From JAZKFT01 sp040386335 (lineage in GTDB: Bacteria; Bacteroidota; Bacteroidia; Chitinophagales; Chitinophagaceae), in the NCBI GenBank assembly GCA_040386335.1, contig JAZKFT010000023.1, positions 124,001 to 188,000 on the forward strand: 64,000 nucleotides of DNA, written 5' to 3'. The notes under the pieces are model-generated. The model did not search any database and had not been told where the DNA came from. It saw nothing but the letters and a program-made list of their open reading frames with translations. This document shows, in pieces, positions 52,787 to 62,286 of the stretch; position 1 is the stretch's first letter, and every line of letters begins with the position of its first letter. Both the position numbers and the translations under genes were made by a program.

Positions 52787-54619
52787 TCAGTACTTCAACT
52801 GCACCTGGTCGTAAAAATATTTGAGGGTATAAAATGCCTTTTTCTTTTTGCCGGTTTCTGATATCAATCCTTTGCGGTTCCAGAAATCCTGGTAATATGG
52901 GTGCTGGCGGCGGGGTGAACGGAAATCAGTCAATATCCAGGGTGTCATGCCACGTAAACCACTAATAGCTGTGAGCATGATAAATTGATTTTTATACAGC
53001 AATTCCTGGTATTCTTCGCTCCACCTGGTTTCGTCATCCGCATGAAAACCACTGAGGGCATCTGCACCAAATTCTGTAATGACCACCGGCTTATTGAATT
53101 TTATGTTGAATTTGAAATTGAGCATGTCTTTGGTATTGCTCCAATACCATCCTGCATATTCATTAAAACTTACAAGGTCCAGCTTTTCCCCCAACGGATC
53201 TTCTACCACCACATCGGTACCTTTGCGGTGTATTTCCAATGCTGCTGCTACCAGTCTTGTATTATCCAGCGACCTTGCGGTGGCAGCCAGCTTGCCCATA
53301 AAAATATTTCGAGGTTCGCTGATGGGTGTTTCGTTACCTATAGACCAAACAATAACACTTGAACGGTTTCTATCCCTTACCATTAAATCAGTCAATTGCT
53401 TTTCAGCATTTTTATAGGTGTCGGGATTGAGCCACGAAATAGTCCAGTACACAGGTACTTCGGCCCACACCAGCAAGCCCATTTCATCCGCCATCCGTAC
53501 CATTTCTTCACTATGCGGATAGTGAGCCAAACGCACATAATTACAATTCAGTTCTTTAGCCCATTGCAACATCATCCGCATATCTCCCTGTCCCCTTAAC
53601 CGGCCTTGTATCAGCGGATTTTCATCATGCAGGGATATGCCCCGTAGGAAAATTGACTTGCCGTTCAGCAGTATATCCTGCCCCTTTGTTTCAATGGTTC
53701 TGAAACCAATTTTATCAGCTACTTTATCGGTCGTACCAGCAATTTCCACAGCATAGAGTTTTGGATTCTCAGGTGTCCAGTAGGTCATTTTCTTTACCGG
53801 AATACTAATGGCTGCACGGCCTGAAGTGTCAGTAGCTACTGATTGCCTGATACCAGCTTCAGGAATGCTTATAGTAACCATTTGTGATTTTTGGCTTCCA
53901 GCTATCTGCACAAATCCTTCAATTAAACCGAGGTTGCCTTTTGCCAGTTGAATTTTATAATCGGCAATGTATGTATCGGGCACTTCGGCCAGCATTACAT
54001 CCCTGGTAATGCCGCCATAATTCCACCAGTCGGTATTTACGGTTGGTATTTCATCGGCATGTCGTGTATTATCGGCTTTTACCACCACAAAGTTTTCGCC
54101 TTTGGTCAGCTTGCCTGTTACATCAAACTGAAATGGCGTAAAACCACCCTTATGTATACCCAACTTTTTGCCGTTGAGATACACATGTGCCTCGTAGTTA
54201 ACCGCACCGAAATAGAGGAAGTACTTTTTACCGGTTTCAGGATTAGCATTAAACTTTTGGCGCAGCCAGATAGTGCCTTCGTATAACTGTAATTTTTCAG
54301 CCTGCGAATTCCAATCGCCGGGAATTTTCAGGGTGGGGGAAAGGTCGAAATTGTATTCTATCAGTTCACCTTTATCCTTTTGTTTACGGTCGTCGTAAAA
54401 CCCCCCTTTACCGCTTTCTGACTGATCGAAAGGCATGTGACGGTAATCGTAGTACCCCATTTCATAAGGATCAATAATATAGTTCCATCTACCATTAAGA
54501 CTGGTTAAAGTGCGGCCGTAGATATTTTGTATTAGTGGTGGCTGACAAATGCCCGATGATGCTAATGCTAGCAATAAGGCAACTAACAAAATCCTGCCGG
54601 ACTTCTTTTCTCTAAACAT
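52787..54619 (-). CDS. GH2 beta-glycosidase (beta-glucuronidase/beta-galactosidase type)
   Basis: 610 residues with a signal peptide ending SGICQ (about 26). Three-domain GH2 layout: sugar-binding sandwich (SLNGRWNYIIDPYE, GTIWLRQKFN, YLNGKKLGIHKGGFTPFQFDVT), Ig-like domain, then the TIM barrel with IFLRGISLHDENP, NYVRLAHYPHSEEM, VIVWSIGNE (acid/base Glu430) and VVITEFGAD (nucleophile Glu516). The short C-terminus resembles beta-glucuronidases rather than full-length LacZ. In a locus with GH10 it may remove uronic acid or galactose side groups (inference). Last gene of the right-hand unit, 126 bp after GH10. Confidence 0.88.
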   Translation of the reverse strand: MFREKKSGRILLVALLLALASSGICQPPLIQNIYGRTLTSLNGRWNYIIDPYEMGYYDYRHMPFDQSESGKGGFYDDRKQKDKGELIEYNFDLSPTLKIPGDWNSQAEKLQLYEGTIWLRQKFNANPETGKKYFLYFGAVNYEAHVYLNGKKLGIHKGGFTPFQFDVTGKLTKGENFVVVKADNTRHADEIPTVNTDWWNYGGITRDVMLAEVPDTYIADYKIQLAKGNLGLIEGFVQIAGSQKSQMVTISIPEAGIRQSVATDTSGRAAISIPVKKMTYWTPENPKLYAVEIAGTTDKVADKIGFRTIETKGQDILLNGKSIFLRGISLHDENPLIQGRLRGQGDMRMMLQWAKELNCNYVRLAHYPHSEEMVRMADEMGLLVWAEVPVYWTISWLNPDTYKNAEKQLTDLMVRDRNRSSVIVWSIGNETPISEPRNIFMGKLAATARSLDNTRLVAAALEIHRKGTDVVVEDPLGEKLDLVSFNEYAGWYWSNTKDMLNFKFNIKFNKPVVITEFGADALSGFHADDETRWSEEYQELLYKNQFIMLTAISGLRGMTPWILTDFRSPRRQHPYYQDFWNRKGLISETGKKKKAFYTLKYFYDQVQLKY

Positions 54620-54745
54620 AAACCTGTTTTTAAAATGAATTTTTTATACTGAATGAAATTTTTTACATGGCAATTTCAGAGCCATTCTACATCGCTTTAA
54701 AAAGAGTCGATAAAAATTCATAAGCCTGGCTATCAGTTCGGTGAT

Positions 54746-55819
54746 TTATTTAGCTCCGTTGATAATGCCGTAATAGGCAGGCTTTCGCAAATAAGAACCA
54801 TCAAAAGGCAAAGGCCAATCGGGTGCTCCCTGCCAGCCCGGTATCCAACTATCGGCATCGCCCACATTCCAGGTAGTGATGCCAAATTTTTGACTTGCCG
54901 GAATGGCGTTATATGTTTTTACAATGTACAGGTACCTTGATGCCTGCAGCGCACCAAGAGCAGGCGTGTAAACCATACCTGGAACAGCTGCTGCGTTCAG
55001 CCTTACATCCAATTCGGAAAGATGAACCTTTAAACCCGTAGATGCGGCTGTGTTAATGGCTGCACTAATATTGGCATCGGATTGACCAGATGTGGTATGA
55101 AACTGCATGCCGATTCCATGAATGGGAATGCCACGGCTTTTAAAAGCGTTAACCATGTTAATGATGGCTGTTCTTTTGGCGCTACTGTATTCATTGCCAT
55201 AATCGTTGTAAAATAAAACGGCTGTTGAATCGGCCTGGTAAGCATATTGAAAGCAACGTGCCACATAATCATTTCCGAGCTTTTGCCGCCAGATACTGTT
55301 ACGGGGAATACCGCTATCTTCAAAGTCTTCGTTCACTACATCCCATGAACCTACTTTCCCTTTAAAATGTGTTACCACTGTTTGTATATGCGTCTTTAAT
55401 AAATTTTCCCATGCAGCAGAATCACCTACAAAATTGGTAACCCACGATGGGAGCGAAGTGTACCACACAAGTGTATGCCCATGTATGCGTTTGCCATTGA
55501 GCCTTGCAAAGTCTACGAGATAATCAGCATCAGTCCAGTTATAGGTTGATTGAGCGGGATGCAGCGCAGCAAATTTCATAGCATTCTCTGCGGTAATACT
55601 ATTGTATTCCTTTTTCACCACACCGCTATATTTAGTATTGCTCTTCATTAAGTTTACACTCAAAGCAGCCCCCATCGGAAAAGGCATCATTGAATACAAC
55701 ACCGTATCCATAGTTGGGGGTGGTGGTGTAATAATACCGCCACCTCCAGTACTACTTTTTTTACTACATGCGGTAAAAATTAGAAGAATTACTACTATCG
55801 AAACAGTGTGCTTTCTCAT
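54746..55819 (-). CDS. GH10 endo-beta-1,4-xylanase lipoprotein
   Basis: 357 residues with lipobox IFTAC (Cys18) and a Gly/Pro-rich linker. GH10 barrel landmarks: NSITAENAMKFAALHP, KRIHGHTLVWYTSLPSW, WDVVNEDFED (acid/base Glu164), LFYNDYGNE, IHGIGMQFHT, VHLSELDVRL (nucleophile Glu269) and TTWNVGDADSWIPGW. These are specific for xylanases. It lies 27 bp downstream of a SusD gene, so the adjoining SusCD pairs very likely import xylo-oligosaccharides. Confidence 0.93.
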   Translation of the reverse strand: MRKHTVSIVVILLIFTACSKKSSTGGGGIITPPPPTMDTVLYSMMPFPMGAALSVNLMKSNTKYSGVVKKEYNSITAENAMKFAALHPAQSTYNWTDADYLVDFARLNGKRIHGHTLVWYTSLPSWVTNFVGDSAAWENLLKTHIQTVVTHFKGKVGSWDVVNEDFEDSGIPRNSIWRQKLGNDYVARCFQYAYQADSTAVLFYNDYGNEYSSAKRTAIINMVNAFKSRGIPIHGIGMQFHTTSGQSDANISAAINTAASTGLKVHLSELDVRLNAAAVPGMVYTPALGALQASRYLYIVKTYNAIPASQKFGITTWNVGDADSWIPGWQGAPDWPLPFDGSYLRKPAYYGIINGAK

Positions 55820-55846
55820 ACTTTAAAAATTCAAATACATCAACAA

Positions 55847-57511
55847 TTAATACCCGGGGTTTTGAACCACTGCGGGCTGGAGATTAATATCATTTAGAGA
55901 AAAAGGATACAAATAATTTTTAGCTATAAAACTCCTTTGCTCTACCACAATGCGCTGATAGGTTAGCGAGCCATTCGTGTTTTTAGTAATGCTTATTCCG
56001 CTTACGGGTGTATTTAGAAATTGCTCTCCCAGCTTCCAGCGGCGCACATCAAAAAAGCGATGTCCCTCAAAACATAACTCCACCCTTCTTTCGTTTTGAA
56101 TACGCACTTGCATTTGCGCTTTGGTTAGGCCGGCGGGTAAGGCTGGCATCGCAACACCCGTTCTGGCCCGTACGAGATTTATGTGCTTGTAAACATCGGC
56201 CACCGGCCCTTGCGCTTCGTTTAATGCTTCGGCGTAATTGAGTAATATTTCTGCATATCTAAATACCACCCATGGGCGTCTAACTGTTGTGTTGGTAGGC
56301 TGGTTCCAGGTAGCTGCTTCACTTAAAAACTTACGCATATAATAGCCGGTACGGGTAGCATCCACATTTTTGTTTAATCCATCGGCACCGCCAATAAAAG
56401 TTTCTACCGGCCTGCCTTTAAAACTAGACCCATTAAGGATTACAGTTAATGCTAATCGGGGGTCGCGAAGTTTGTAGGGATCTGTTGCGTTATACCCGGA
56501 TGTAGCATCTGTAATGGGCTTGCCGTTGGTCATTTCAAAAGCATCCACAAATTCCTGTATCGGGTTTGTGCGTCCCCTGGCACCATCGTAGCTTATAGGC
56601 GCATTATTGGTTTCAATATCATTTCTATTTTGTGCCCTGGTGGCAAAAATCACTTCATTATTATACGCAGCCGAATTAAAATTAAAAATATTAGTGTATG
56701 ATGTTAGCAGGCTATGCTTATTACTATCTATAAGTGCCTTGGCAACATTGGCCGCCAGTTGCCATTTGGCTACCTCGTTTGTTGGGTTGTTTTGCGGGCT
56801 TGCAGCATATAACAACAAACGCGATTTTAACGCCAGGCAGGCAAGCTTGGTAGCCCTGCCCCTGTTTGCAGTGCTCCAGGATTGGGTCCATGTAGGCAAC
56901 ATAGCTATCCCCGAGTCACAATCGCTTACAATCTGATTTTTACACTCTTCAAAAGTATTTCTGGGCAGGTTTAGGTTTTCGGCTCTATCAAAAACCCTGG
57001 TGGCCAGGGTTACGCCGCCAAACCGCTTCAGCAGTTCAAAATGTAACATGCCTCTTATAAAATAGGCTTCGCCTTTTAAACGCCTGGTGTCGTCGAACTT
57101 CGTAAGTCCATCTACAGGCACTATCTCGGCCGAGTCAACATTTGCTAAAAAAAGATTTACTCTCCTTAAGCCTTCGTAGCTGGCAGCGTAAACGTTATCT
57201 ACCGTACGCACCGGGCTCCAGGTGCCATTGTTAAAAATGTTTATAGATGAGTTAGGATTTGAATTAACCGCCTCGTCTGTACCTGAGGCTAGCAATGCTC
57301 CATCACCATCAAGGCTAAACCCTTCCGGGATAAAAAAGTAGGCACTGTTCAATACACCCCGTGCGTAGTTATCATTTGCCCAAACCTGGTCGTTGGTAAT
57401 ATTACCTTCGGTAGTAGTTCCATCGTATAAATAATTTTTCTTGCAGGCTGTAGTTGCAAATAATATAAGAGAAATAGAGACTTGTAATGCTATATGCTTT
57501 TTCATGCTCAT
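55847..57511 (-). CDS. susD: SusD/RagB-family outer-membrane lipoprotein
   Basis: 554 residues with lipobox ATTAC (Cys22). Landmarks: ITNDQVWANDNYARGVLNSAYFFIP, GLRRVNLFLANVDSAE, GEAYFIRGMLHFELLKRFGGVTLATRVFD, RNTFEECKNQIVSDCDSGIAMLP, RATKLACLALKSRLLLYAASP and the C-terminal RIQNERRVELCFEGHRFFDVRRWK. It pairs with the SusC gene 14 bp upstream and is paralogous to the next SusD (60594-62276). Confidence 0.93.
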   Translation of the reverse strand: MSMKKHIALQVSISLILFATTACKKNYLYDGTTTEGNITNDQVWANDNYARGVLNSAYFFIPEGFSLDGDGALLASGTDEAVNSNPNSSINIFNNGTWSPVRTVDNVYAASYEGLRRVNLFLANVDSAEIVPVDGLTKFDDTRRLKGEAYFIRGMLHFELLKRFGGVTLATRVFDRAENLNLPRNTFEECKNQIVSDCDSGIAMLPTWTQSWSTANRGRATKLACLALKSRLLLYAASPQNNPTNEVAKWQLAANVAKALIDSNKHSLLTSYTNIFNFNSAAYNNEVIFATRAQNRNDIETNNAPISYDGARGRTNPIQEFVDAFEMTNGKPITDATSGYNATDPYKLRDPRLALTVILNGSSFKGRPVETFIGGADGLNKNVDATRTGYYMRKFLSEAATWNQPTNTTVRRPWVVFRYAEILLNYAEALNEAQGPVADVYKHINLVRARTGVAMPALPAGLTKAQMQVRIQNERRVELCFEGHRFFDVRRWKLGEQFLNTPVSGISITKNTNGSLTYQRIVVEQRSFIAKNYLYPFSLNDINLQPAVVQNPGY

Positions 57512-57525
57512 TAATTGTAAGTGAA

Positions 57526-60500
57526 TTAAAAATTTAGGGTCATCCCGCCTGTAAATGTGCGTAAATATGGATACGATGCATTATGCCCCGCTGTTGGAAT
57601 CTCGGGGTCAATTGGCAGGTCTTTGATTTTACTAAACGTTAACAGGTTGTATCCGCTTACATAAAAACGGCATTTATTAATGTGTATTTTCTTTAACAAT
57701 TTATCAGAAAAACTATACCCAATTTCAACAGATTTAAGTCTTACAAAATCGCCGGATCGTAACCAGAAAGTTGAGTTTTGGGTGTTATTGCCTCTATCGG
57801 TCAATGTCATTCGTGGGTAGATAGCAGATGTACCTTTTTGAGGCGTCCAGCTATCGGGGCTAAATTGATTGATATACCCATTATTTGCTGAACCGGAATT
57901 TATAAGATCGTTAATTTGAATGGTTCTGCCTTTAACCCCCATAAACGTGACATTTAAATCAATGTTTTTATAGTATAAACCAGTCCCGAAGCCAAAATAA
58001 TCGGTTGGCACATCTGAATATTCAGTCGTAATAAAATCGAGATTGTCTATTACACGATCACCGTTGATATCTTTATACTTGATATCACCGGGTTTGGTAA
58101 TGCCAGAAAACCGTTGAACAGGCGATGCTTCTATTTCAGCCTGTGTTTGGAATATACCTTCGGCCGTTAAAAAGTTTTTTATAAAAGAAGCTCCTTGTAT
58201 TACGCTGCCAATAGCAACACCAATTTGGCTTTGGTACGGTGGCAAACCCGCTACCTGGTTTAGCGCTACTATTTTACTTTCCTGGTGGGTATAATTACCA
58301 AACACATCTACCCTGAATTTTCCAAATGATTTATTATACGTTACACCAATTTCATATCCTTTCAGTTTCGCTTCGCCATCATTTACCGGCACAGAAGCCT
58401 GGCCAAGAATGTTTGGTAATAATGCTGTTGTAAGTAAATTAGTTCTTCGTTCGGCAAATGCATCAAAAGAAACCGACAGCGATTGTTTAAACAATTTAGC
58501 ATCGAAACCAATGCTTGATTTAAGTGCTTTTTCCCATGTTAGATCGGGGTTTGCCAAATCTACAAAATCTGTATTCGGTACATTGTTGTAACCGGTTCCG
58601 AAGAAGTATTGTGTGCCTCCTCTTGAATAATAATCTTTATAAGCAAACCTTCTGGCACTAACACCATCATTGCCCACAATACCTACCGATCCCCTTAATT
58701 TTAAATAATCTATCGCTTTAATACCCTTAAAAAATTTCTCATCAGATGCGATCCAGCCAGCAGAAACTGCCGGGAAAAAGCCATACCTCTTGCCCGGTGC
58801 AAAATTCTGTGAGCCGGAATAGGTTCCAATTACATCTACGAGGTAGCGTTGCTTGAAATTATAAGAAAGCCTGTTAGACACGCCTTGCTTTCTATTATCT
58901 AACCGGCCTGGCGCTGCGCTAACAGTTTGCTGAAAACGGGTAGAAAAATTAATCTGGTGGTTCTTAAAGGTTCGGTCATAATCGAAACCACCCCAAAACT
59001 CATTGTTTCTAAGACTACCGCTAAAGACCGATGGCTTGTAGGTAAGTGGCGTTTTATTTCCGAAACGCGTGTAAGTACCTGCATTTAGTGCATATACTTC
59101 GTACTGCTGTTCGTAACCAGATTGGTATAAACCTGTAATGTCATATGTATAGAATACTGAAGCCGAAAGGCCTTTTAATACATTGTCTAACTTTTGCCTT
59201 ACGTTAAGTGTCGCCAAAAGTGTTCTATACAAATCAGTAAAATTTCCGTTGGCATTAAGCATCGCCAAAGGGTTGTTTCTAAACTGGGAGGTACCGCCGT
59301 AGGTGCCATCTGCATTAATAAGTGGAAATGCATTGGCAGGCGTTGTAAGTATGGTACTTAAAAAAGTACCGGTACCCGAAGATGGATAACGAATACTTTC
59401 GACACGGCCACCGACATCTATAGTTACATCGAGATTTTTGTTCAAATGCATATCCAGGTTGGTCCTGAAATTATATCGCTGGTAGTTAGCATTGGAATTG
59501 TATTTTGGATTATTCGCCTCATTATACAAACCTGCCTGGTTATAAAAGCTCAATAAGGTAAAATATTTTACAAAAGAATTACCACCGCTAACAGTGGCTA
59601 CATAACGTTGCACCGGCGATGCTGGTTTTAAAAATTGATCTGAAAAATTATTGTCAGGATAGGTTAACAAATCGGAACGATTCTGGTAAGCATCTAAAGC
59701 AGCCTGGTTATACAACGGGGCGGCACCACTATTGGCCAAAGCCTGGTTATACATTAAAGCATAGTTATAGGAACTAAGGGGCTTTGCAATATCTACCGGG
59801 GTTTGTACGCCGCCCTGCACATCTAAAGTAACTTTTGTGGATGATGCATTACCCCGTTTAGTCGTTACATAAATTACCCCGTTGGCTGCACTCATACCAT
59901 ACCACGAAAGAGAAGCCGCATCTTTAAGTACACTGATGCTCTCTATTTCATTAAGATCCATATTTACAAAATCCCTGGCCACCCCATCCACCAAAACCAG
60001 TGGTTCCTGGTTGCTGTTGTATGATGATCTTCCTCTTATCAAAAAGTCGGCATCGTCAGTACCCGGCCTTGAACCTGTTTGCTTTACGTATAACCCGGGT
60101 ATTCGGCCAGAGAATACGTTATTAAGAGTAGATAGGGGCAACTGGGGTAATTCGGAACCTTTTACAGTACTAACGGATGCAGATACGACCCGTTTTTTTC
60201 TAACGCCAAATGGAATAAACACATTGTCGTCATCGCCAGATTCGATGAGGCTTTGAACCATTATTATCTCTCCCCCCACAATTTCTGATGCAGCTATTGA
60301 CAAATTGTTATACCCACTATTGCGAAAAATAATAACATCGGTAGAAGTACAGGTTAAGCTAAACTTGCCCAGGTTGTCTGTAGCCGCTGTGGAAAGCTTT
60401 TCCTGGATAAGGATGGATACGCCGGCCAGCGGCTGTTTCCCGTTTCCTACCACAGTACCCGATATAGTGATTGGAAAACCTGTTTTTTGGGCACTCGCTG

Positions 60501-60558
60501 TTAGCACACAGAGAAATGCAGTGAGACTCAAAACAATGGTATAAAGAAATCTATTCAT
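57526..60558 (-). CDS. susC: SusC/RagA-family TonB-linked transporter (divergent plug signature)
   Basis: 1010 residues with a signal peptide ending ASAQ (23). It has a carboxypeptidase-like N-domain (GTVVGNGKQPLAGVSILIQ) and then VFIPFGVRKKRVVSASVSTVKGSEL where most SusC proteins have VVVVGYG; the plug ends SVLKDAASLSWYGMSAANGVIYVTTKRG. The C-terminal strand is aromatic (YLRTFTGGMTLNF). It forms the outer-membrane transporter with the SusD encoded downstream. Confidence 0.93.
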   Translation of the reverse strand: MNRFLYTIVLSLTAFLCVLTASAQKTGFPITISGTVVGNGKQPLAGVSILIQEKLSTAATDNLGKFSLTCTSTDVIIFRNSGYNNLSIAASEIVGGEIIMVQSLIESGDDDNVFIPFGVRKKRVVSASVSTVKGSELPQLPLSTLNNVFSGRIPGLYVKQTGSRPGTDDADFLIRGRSSYNSNQEPLVLVDGVARDFVNMDLNEIESISVLKDAASLSWYGMSAANGVIYVTTKRGNASSTKVTLDVQGGVQTPVDIAKPLSSYNYALMYNQALANSGAAPLYNQAALDAYQNRSDLLTYPDNNFSDQFLKPASPVQRYVATVSGGNSFVKYFTLLSFYNQAGLYNEANNPKYNSNANYQRYNFRTNLDMHLNKNLDVTIDVGGRVESIRYPSSGTGTFLSTILTTPANAFPLINADGTYGGTSQFRNNPLAMLNANGNFTDLYRTLLATLNVRQKLDNVLKGLSASVFYTYDITGLYQSGYEQQYEVYALNAGTYTRFGNKTPLTYKPSVFSGSLRNNEFWGGFDYDRTFKNHQINFSTRFQQTVSAAPGRLDNRKQGVSNRLSYNFKQRYLVDVIGTYSGSQNFAPGKRYGFFPAVSAGWIASDEKFFKGIKAIDYLKLRGSVGIVGNDGVSARRFAYKDYYSRGGTQYFFGTGYNNVPNTDFVDLANPDLTWEKALKSSIGFDAKLFKQSLSVSFDAFAERRTNLLTTALLPNILGQASVPVNDGEAKLKGYEIGVTYNKSFGKFRVDVFGNYTHQESKIVALNQVAGLPPYQSQIGVAIGSVIQGASFIKNFLTAEGIFQTQAEIEASPVQRFSGITKPGDIKYKDINGDRVIDNLDFITTEYSDVPTDYFGFGTGLYYKNIDLNVTFMGVKGRTIQINDLINSGSANNGYINQFSPDSWTPQKGTSAIYPRMTLTDRGNNTQNSTFWLRSGDFVRLKSVEIGYSFSDKLLKKIHINKCRFYVSGYNLLTFSKIKDLPIDPEIPTAGHNASYPYLRTFTGGMTLNF

Positions 60559-60593
60559 ACAGAGATCGTATTTTTGAAAATATAAACGAGTAA

Positions 60594-62276
60594 TTACCAG
60601 TTAGGGTTTTGCAATAAAATGCCTTTGCTTTTATATACTTCGCTGCGCGGAATTGGATACCTGTGCATATAGTCGAGATATATTTTCTGCATATTAGCAG
60701 GCAGCAGAATTTTTGTGTAGGTAAATGTGCCGTTTGTATTCCTAACCACATCCATACCATACATCGGTTGGGCCACAATGGCCGGACCGGCTTTCCAGCG
60801 CATAATATCGTACCATCTAAAATCTTCGAAGGCTAGTTCTACCGCACGTTCGTTTCTAATCCGATCTCTCATCTGGCTTTGTGTAAGGCCACTTGGCAAC
60901 GCGGGCATGGCTACACTGGTTCTGGCGCGTATCTGGTTAATCGCATCATACACGCTGGCATCTGGTCCCACAGCTTCGTTTTGAGCTTCGGCATAATTTA
61001 ACAGCACCTCAGCATACCTAAAAAAGACGTAGTTCAATAATGCTGTTCCCGCCACATTTCTTACATACACCTCAGGCCACATTTTTCTACAGTAGTACCT
61101 TGTAATGGTGTATGTAGCGTTTCCCTCCCGGTAATCAGCGCCAAATGTTTTTGTTCCGTCGGCAGCTGTTTGGGCCCATGTTCCAATTTTTCTGCCTTGC
61201 CATGTAACATCATTATATAATATATTGGCATAAAACCTGGGATCTCTTCCTACATACGGAGTAGCTGCTACGTACCCGGATGTGGGGTCGGTTATCGGCT
61301 TTCCCGTGGCCTTCATTTCGTAAAGGTCCACATGGTTTTGTGTTGGGTTAAGCTGCCCCTGGGCGCCACCAGAACCAGGCGACATTGCAAAATCCAGTAA
61401 AAATCCATCAATGGCTCTCGGTCCTCTTGGCTTAACCATGATATATTCGGTAGAAGTGGCTACATTCAAAATGTCTGCGTAGGTTGGCTGTAATGAATAC
61501 TTATTTAAATCAATGACATCTTTTGCTGCCTTTGCTGCATCTGCCCACCTGGTTAGGTTATTTGCATCGTTATTTAGTTTGCTGGCAGCGAACAGCAGCA
61601 GTCTTGCTTTTAATGCCATGGCAGCACCCGATGTAGCCCTGCCTGTATTAGATACGTTGTAGTCGGCGGGAAGCAATGTAATGGCCTCATTGAGGTCTTT
61701 TAAAATGTAGGCTACGCATTCATCATAAGTATTTCTCGGAAAATCAATATTGTCATTAACGCCGTACACTTTATCCATAATAGGTACACCCCCAAAGCGC
61801 TTAATTAACTCGAAATAGAGCAGACCCCGTACAAATAGCATCTCTCCTTTAATTCTCACCGGGGACTGTACCGCAGTCCACGGTACAGAGCTAATTTTAG
61901 ATAGCATATTGGTCGTAATTCTAATGCCTCCATAAGATCTGTCCCATACATTTCTAATATCGTTCGTGCTAATTCCAGATTCATAATGATCGTGGTAGGT
62001 ACCATTGGTCATGGTGCGCACTGATATCTCATTATTGCCAGATACCGCTTCGTCTGCAAACTGGCCGGTAATACCACGGTGACTATTAAAACGGGCATAT
62101 TCATCCACTACGTAGTTGTACGCATTGTCAGCATACTGCGCCGCTAAAACCGGGTCAAGAAAAACCTTTGTCTCATCAATATTTACCTCTGGAGCGATGT
62201 CTAAAAAGTTCTTTTTACATGCGGTGATGAAAAGGATGCAGACAGCCGGGAGTAATAATTTTATATTGCTTGCCAT
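60594..62276 (-). CDS. susD: SusD/RagB-family outer-membrane lipoprotein
   Basis: 560 residues with lipobox FITAC (Cys20) then KKNFLD. Landmarks: LAAQYADNAYNYVVDEYARFNSHRG, GEMLFVRGLLYFELIKRFGGVPIMDKVYG, RNTYDECVAYILKDLNEAITLLP, ALKARLLLFAAS, NQIRARTSVAMPALPSGLTQSQMRDRIRNERAVELAFEDFRWYDIMRWK. The last block is very similar to that in the SusD at 55847, which points to duplication of a susCD unit. Pairs with the SusC gene 10 bp upstream. Confidence 0.93.
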   Translation of the reverse strand: MASNIKLLLPAVCILFITACKKNFLDIAPEVNIDETKVFLDPVLAAQYADNAYNYVVDEYARFNSHRGITGQFADEAVSGNNEISVRTMTNGTYHDHYESGISTNDIRNVWDRSYGGIRITTNMLSKISSVPWTAVQSPVRIKGEMLFVRGLLYFELIKRFGGVPIMDKVYGVNDNIDFPRNTYDECVAYILKDLNEAITLLPADYNVSNTGRATSGAAMALKARLLLFAASKLNNDANNLTRWADAAKAAKDVIDLNKYSLQPTYADILNVATSTEYIMVKPRGPRAIDGFLLDFAMSPGSGGAQGQLNPTQNHVDLYEMKATGKPITDPTSGYVAATPYVGRDPRFYANILYNDVTWQGRKIGTWAQTAADGTKTFGADYREGNATYTITRYYCRKMWPEVYVRNVAGTALLNYVFFRYAEVLLNYAEAQNEAVGPDASVYDAINQIRARTSVAMPALPSGLTQSQMRDRIRNERAVELAFEDFRWYDIMRWKAGPAIVAQPMYGMDVVRNTNGTFTYTKILLPANMQKIYLDYMHRYPIPRSEVYKSKGILLQNPNW

Positions 62277-62286
62277 TTTATACAGT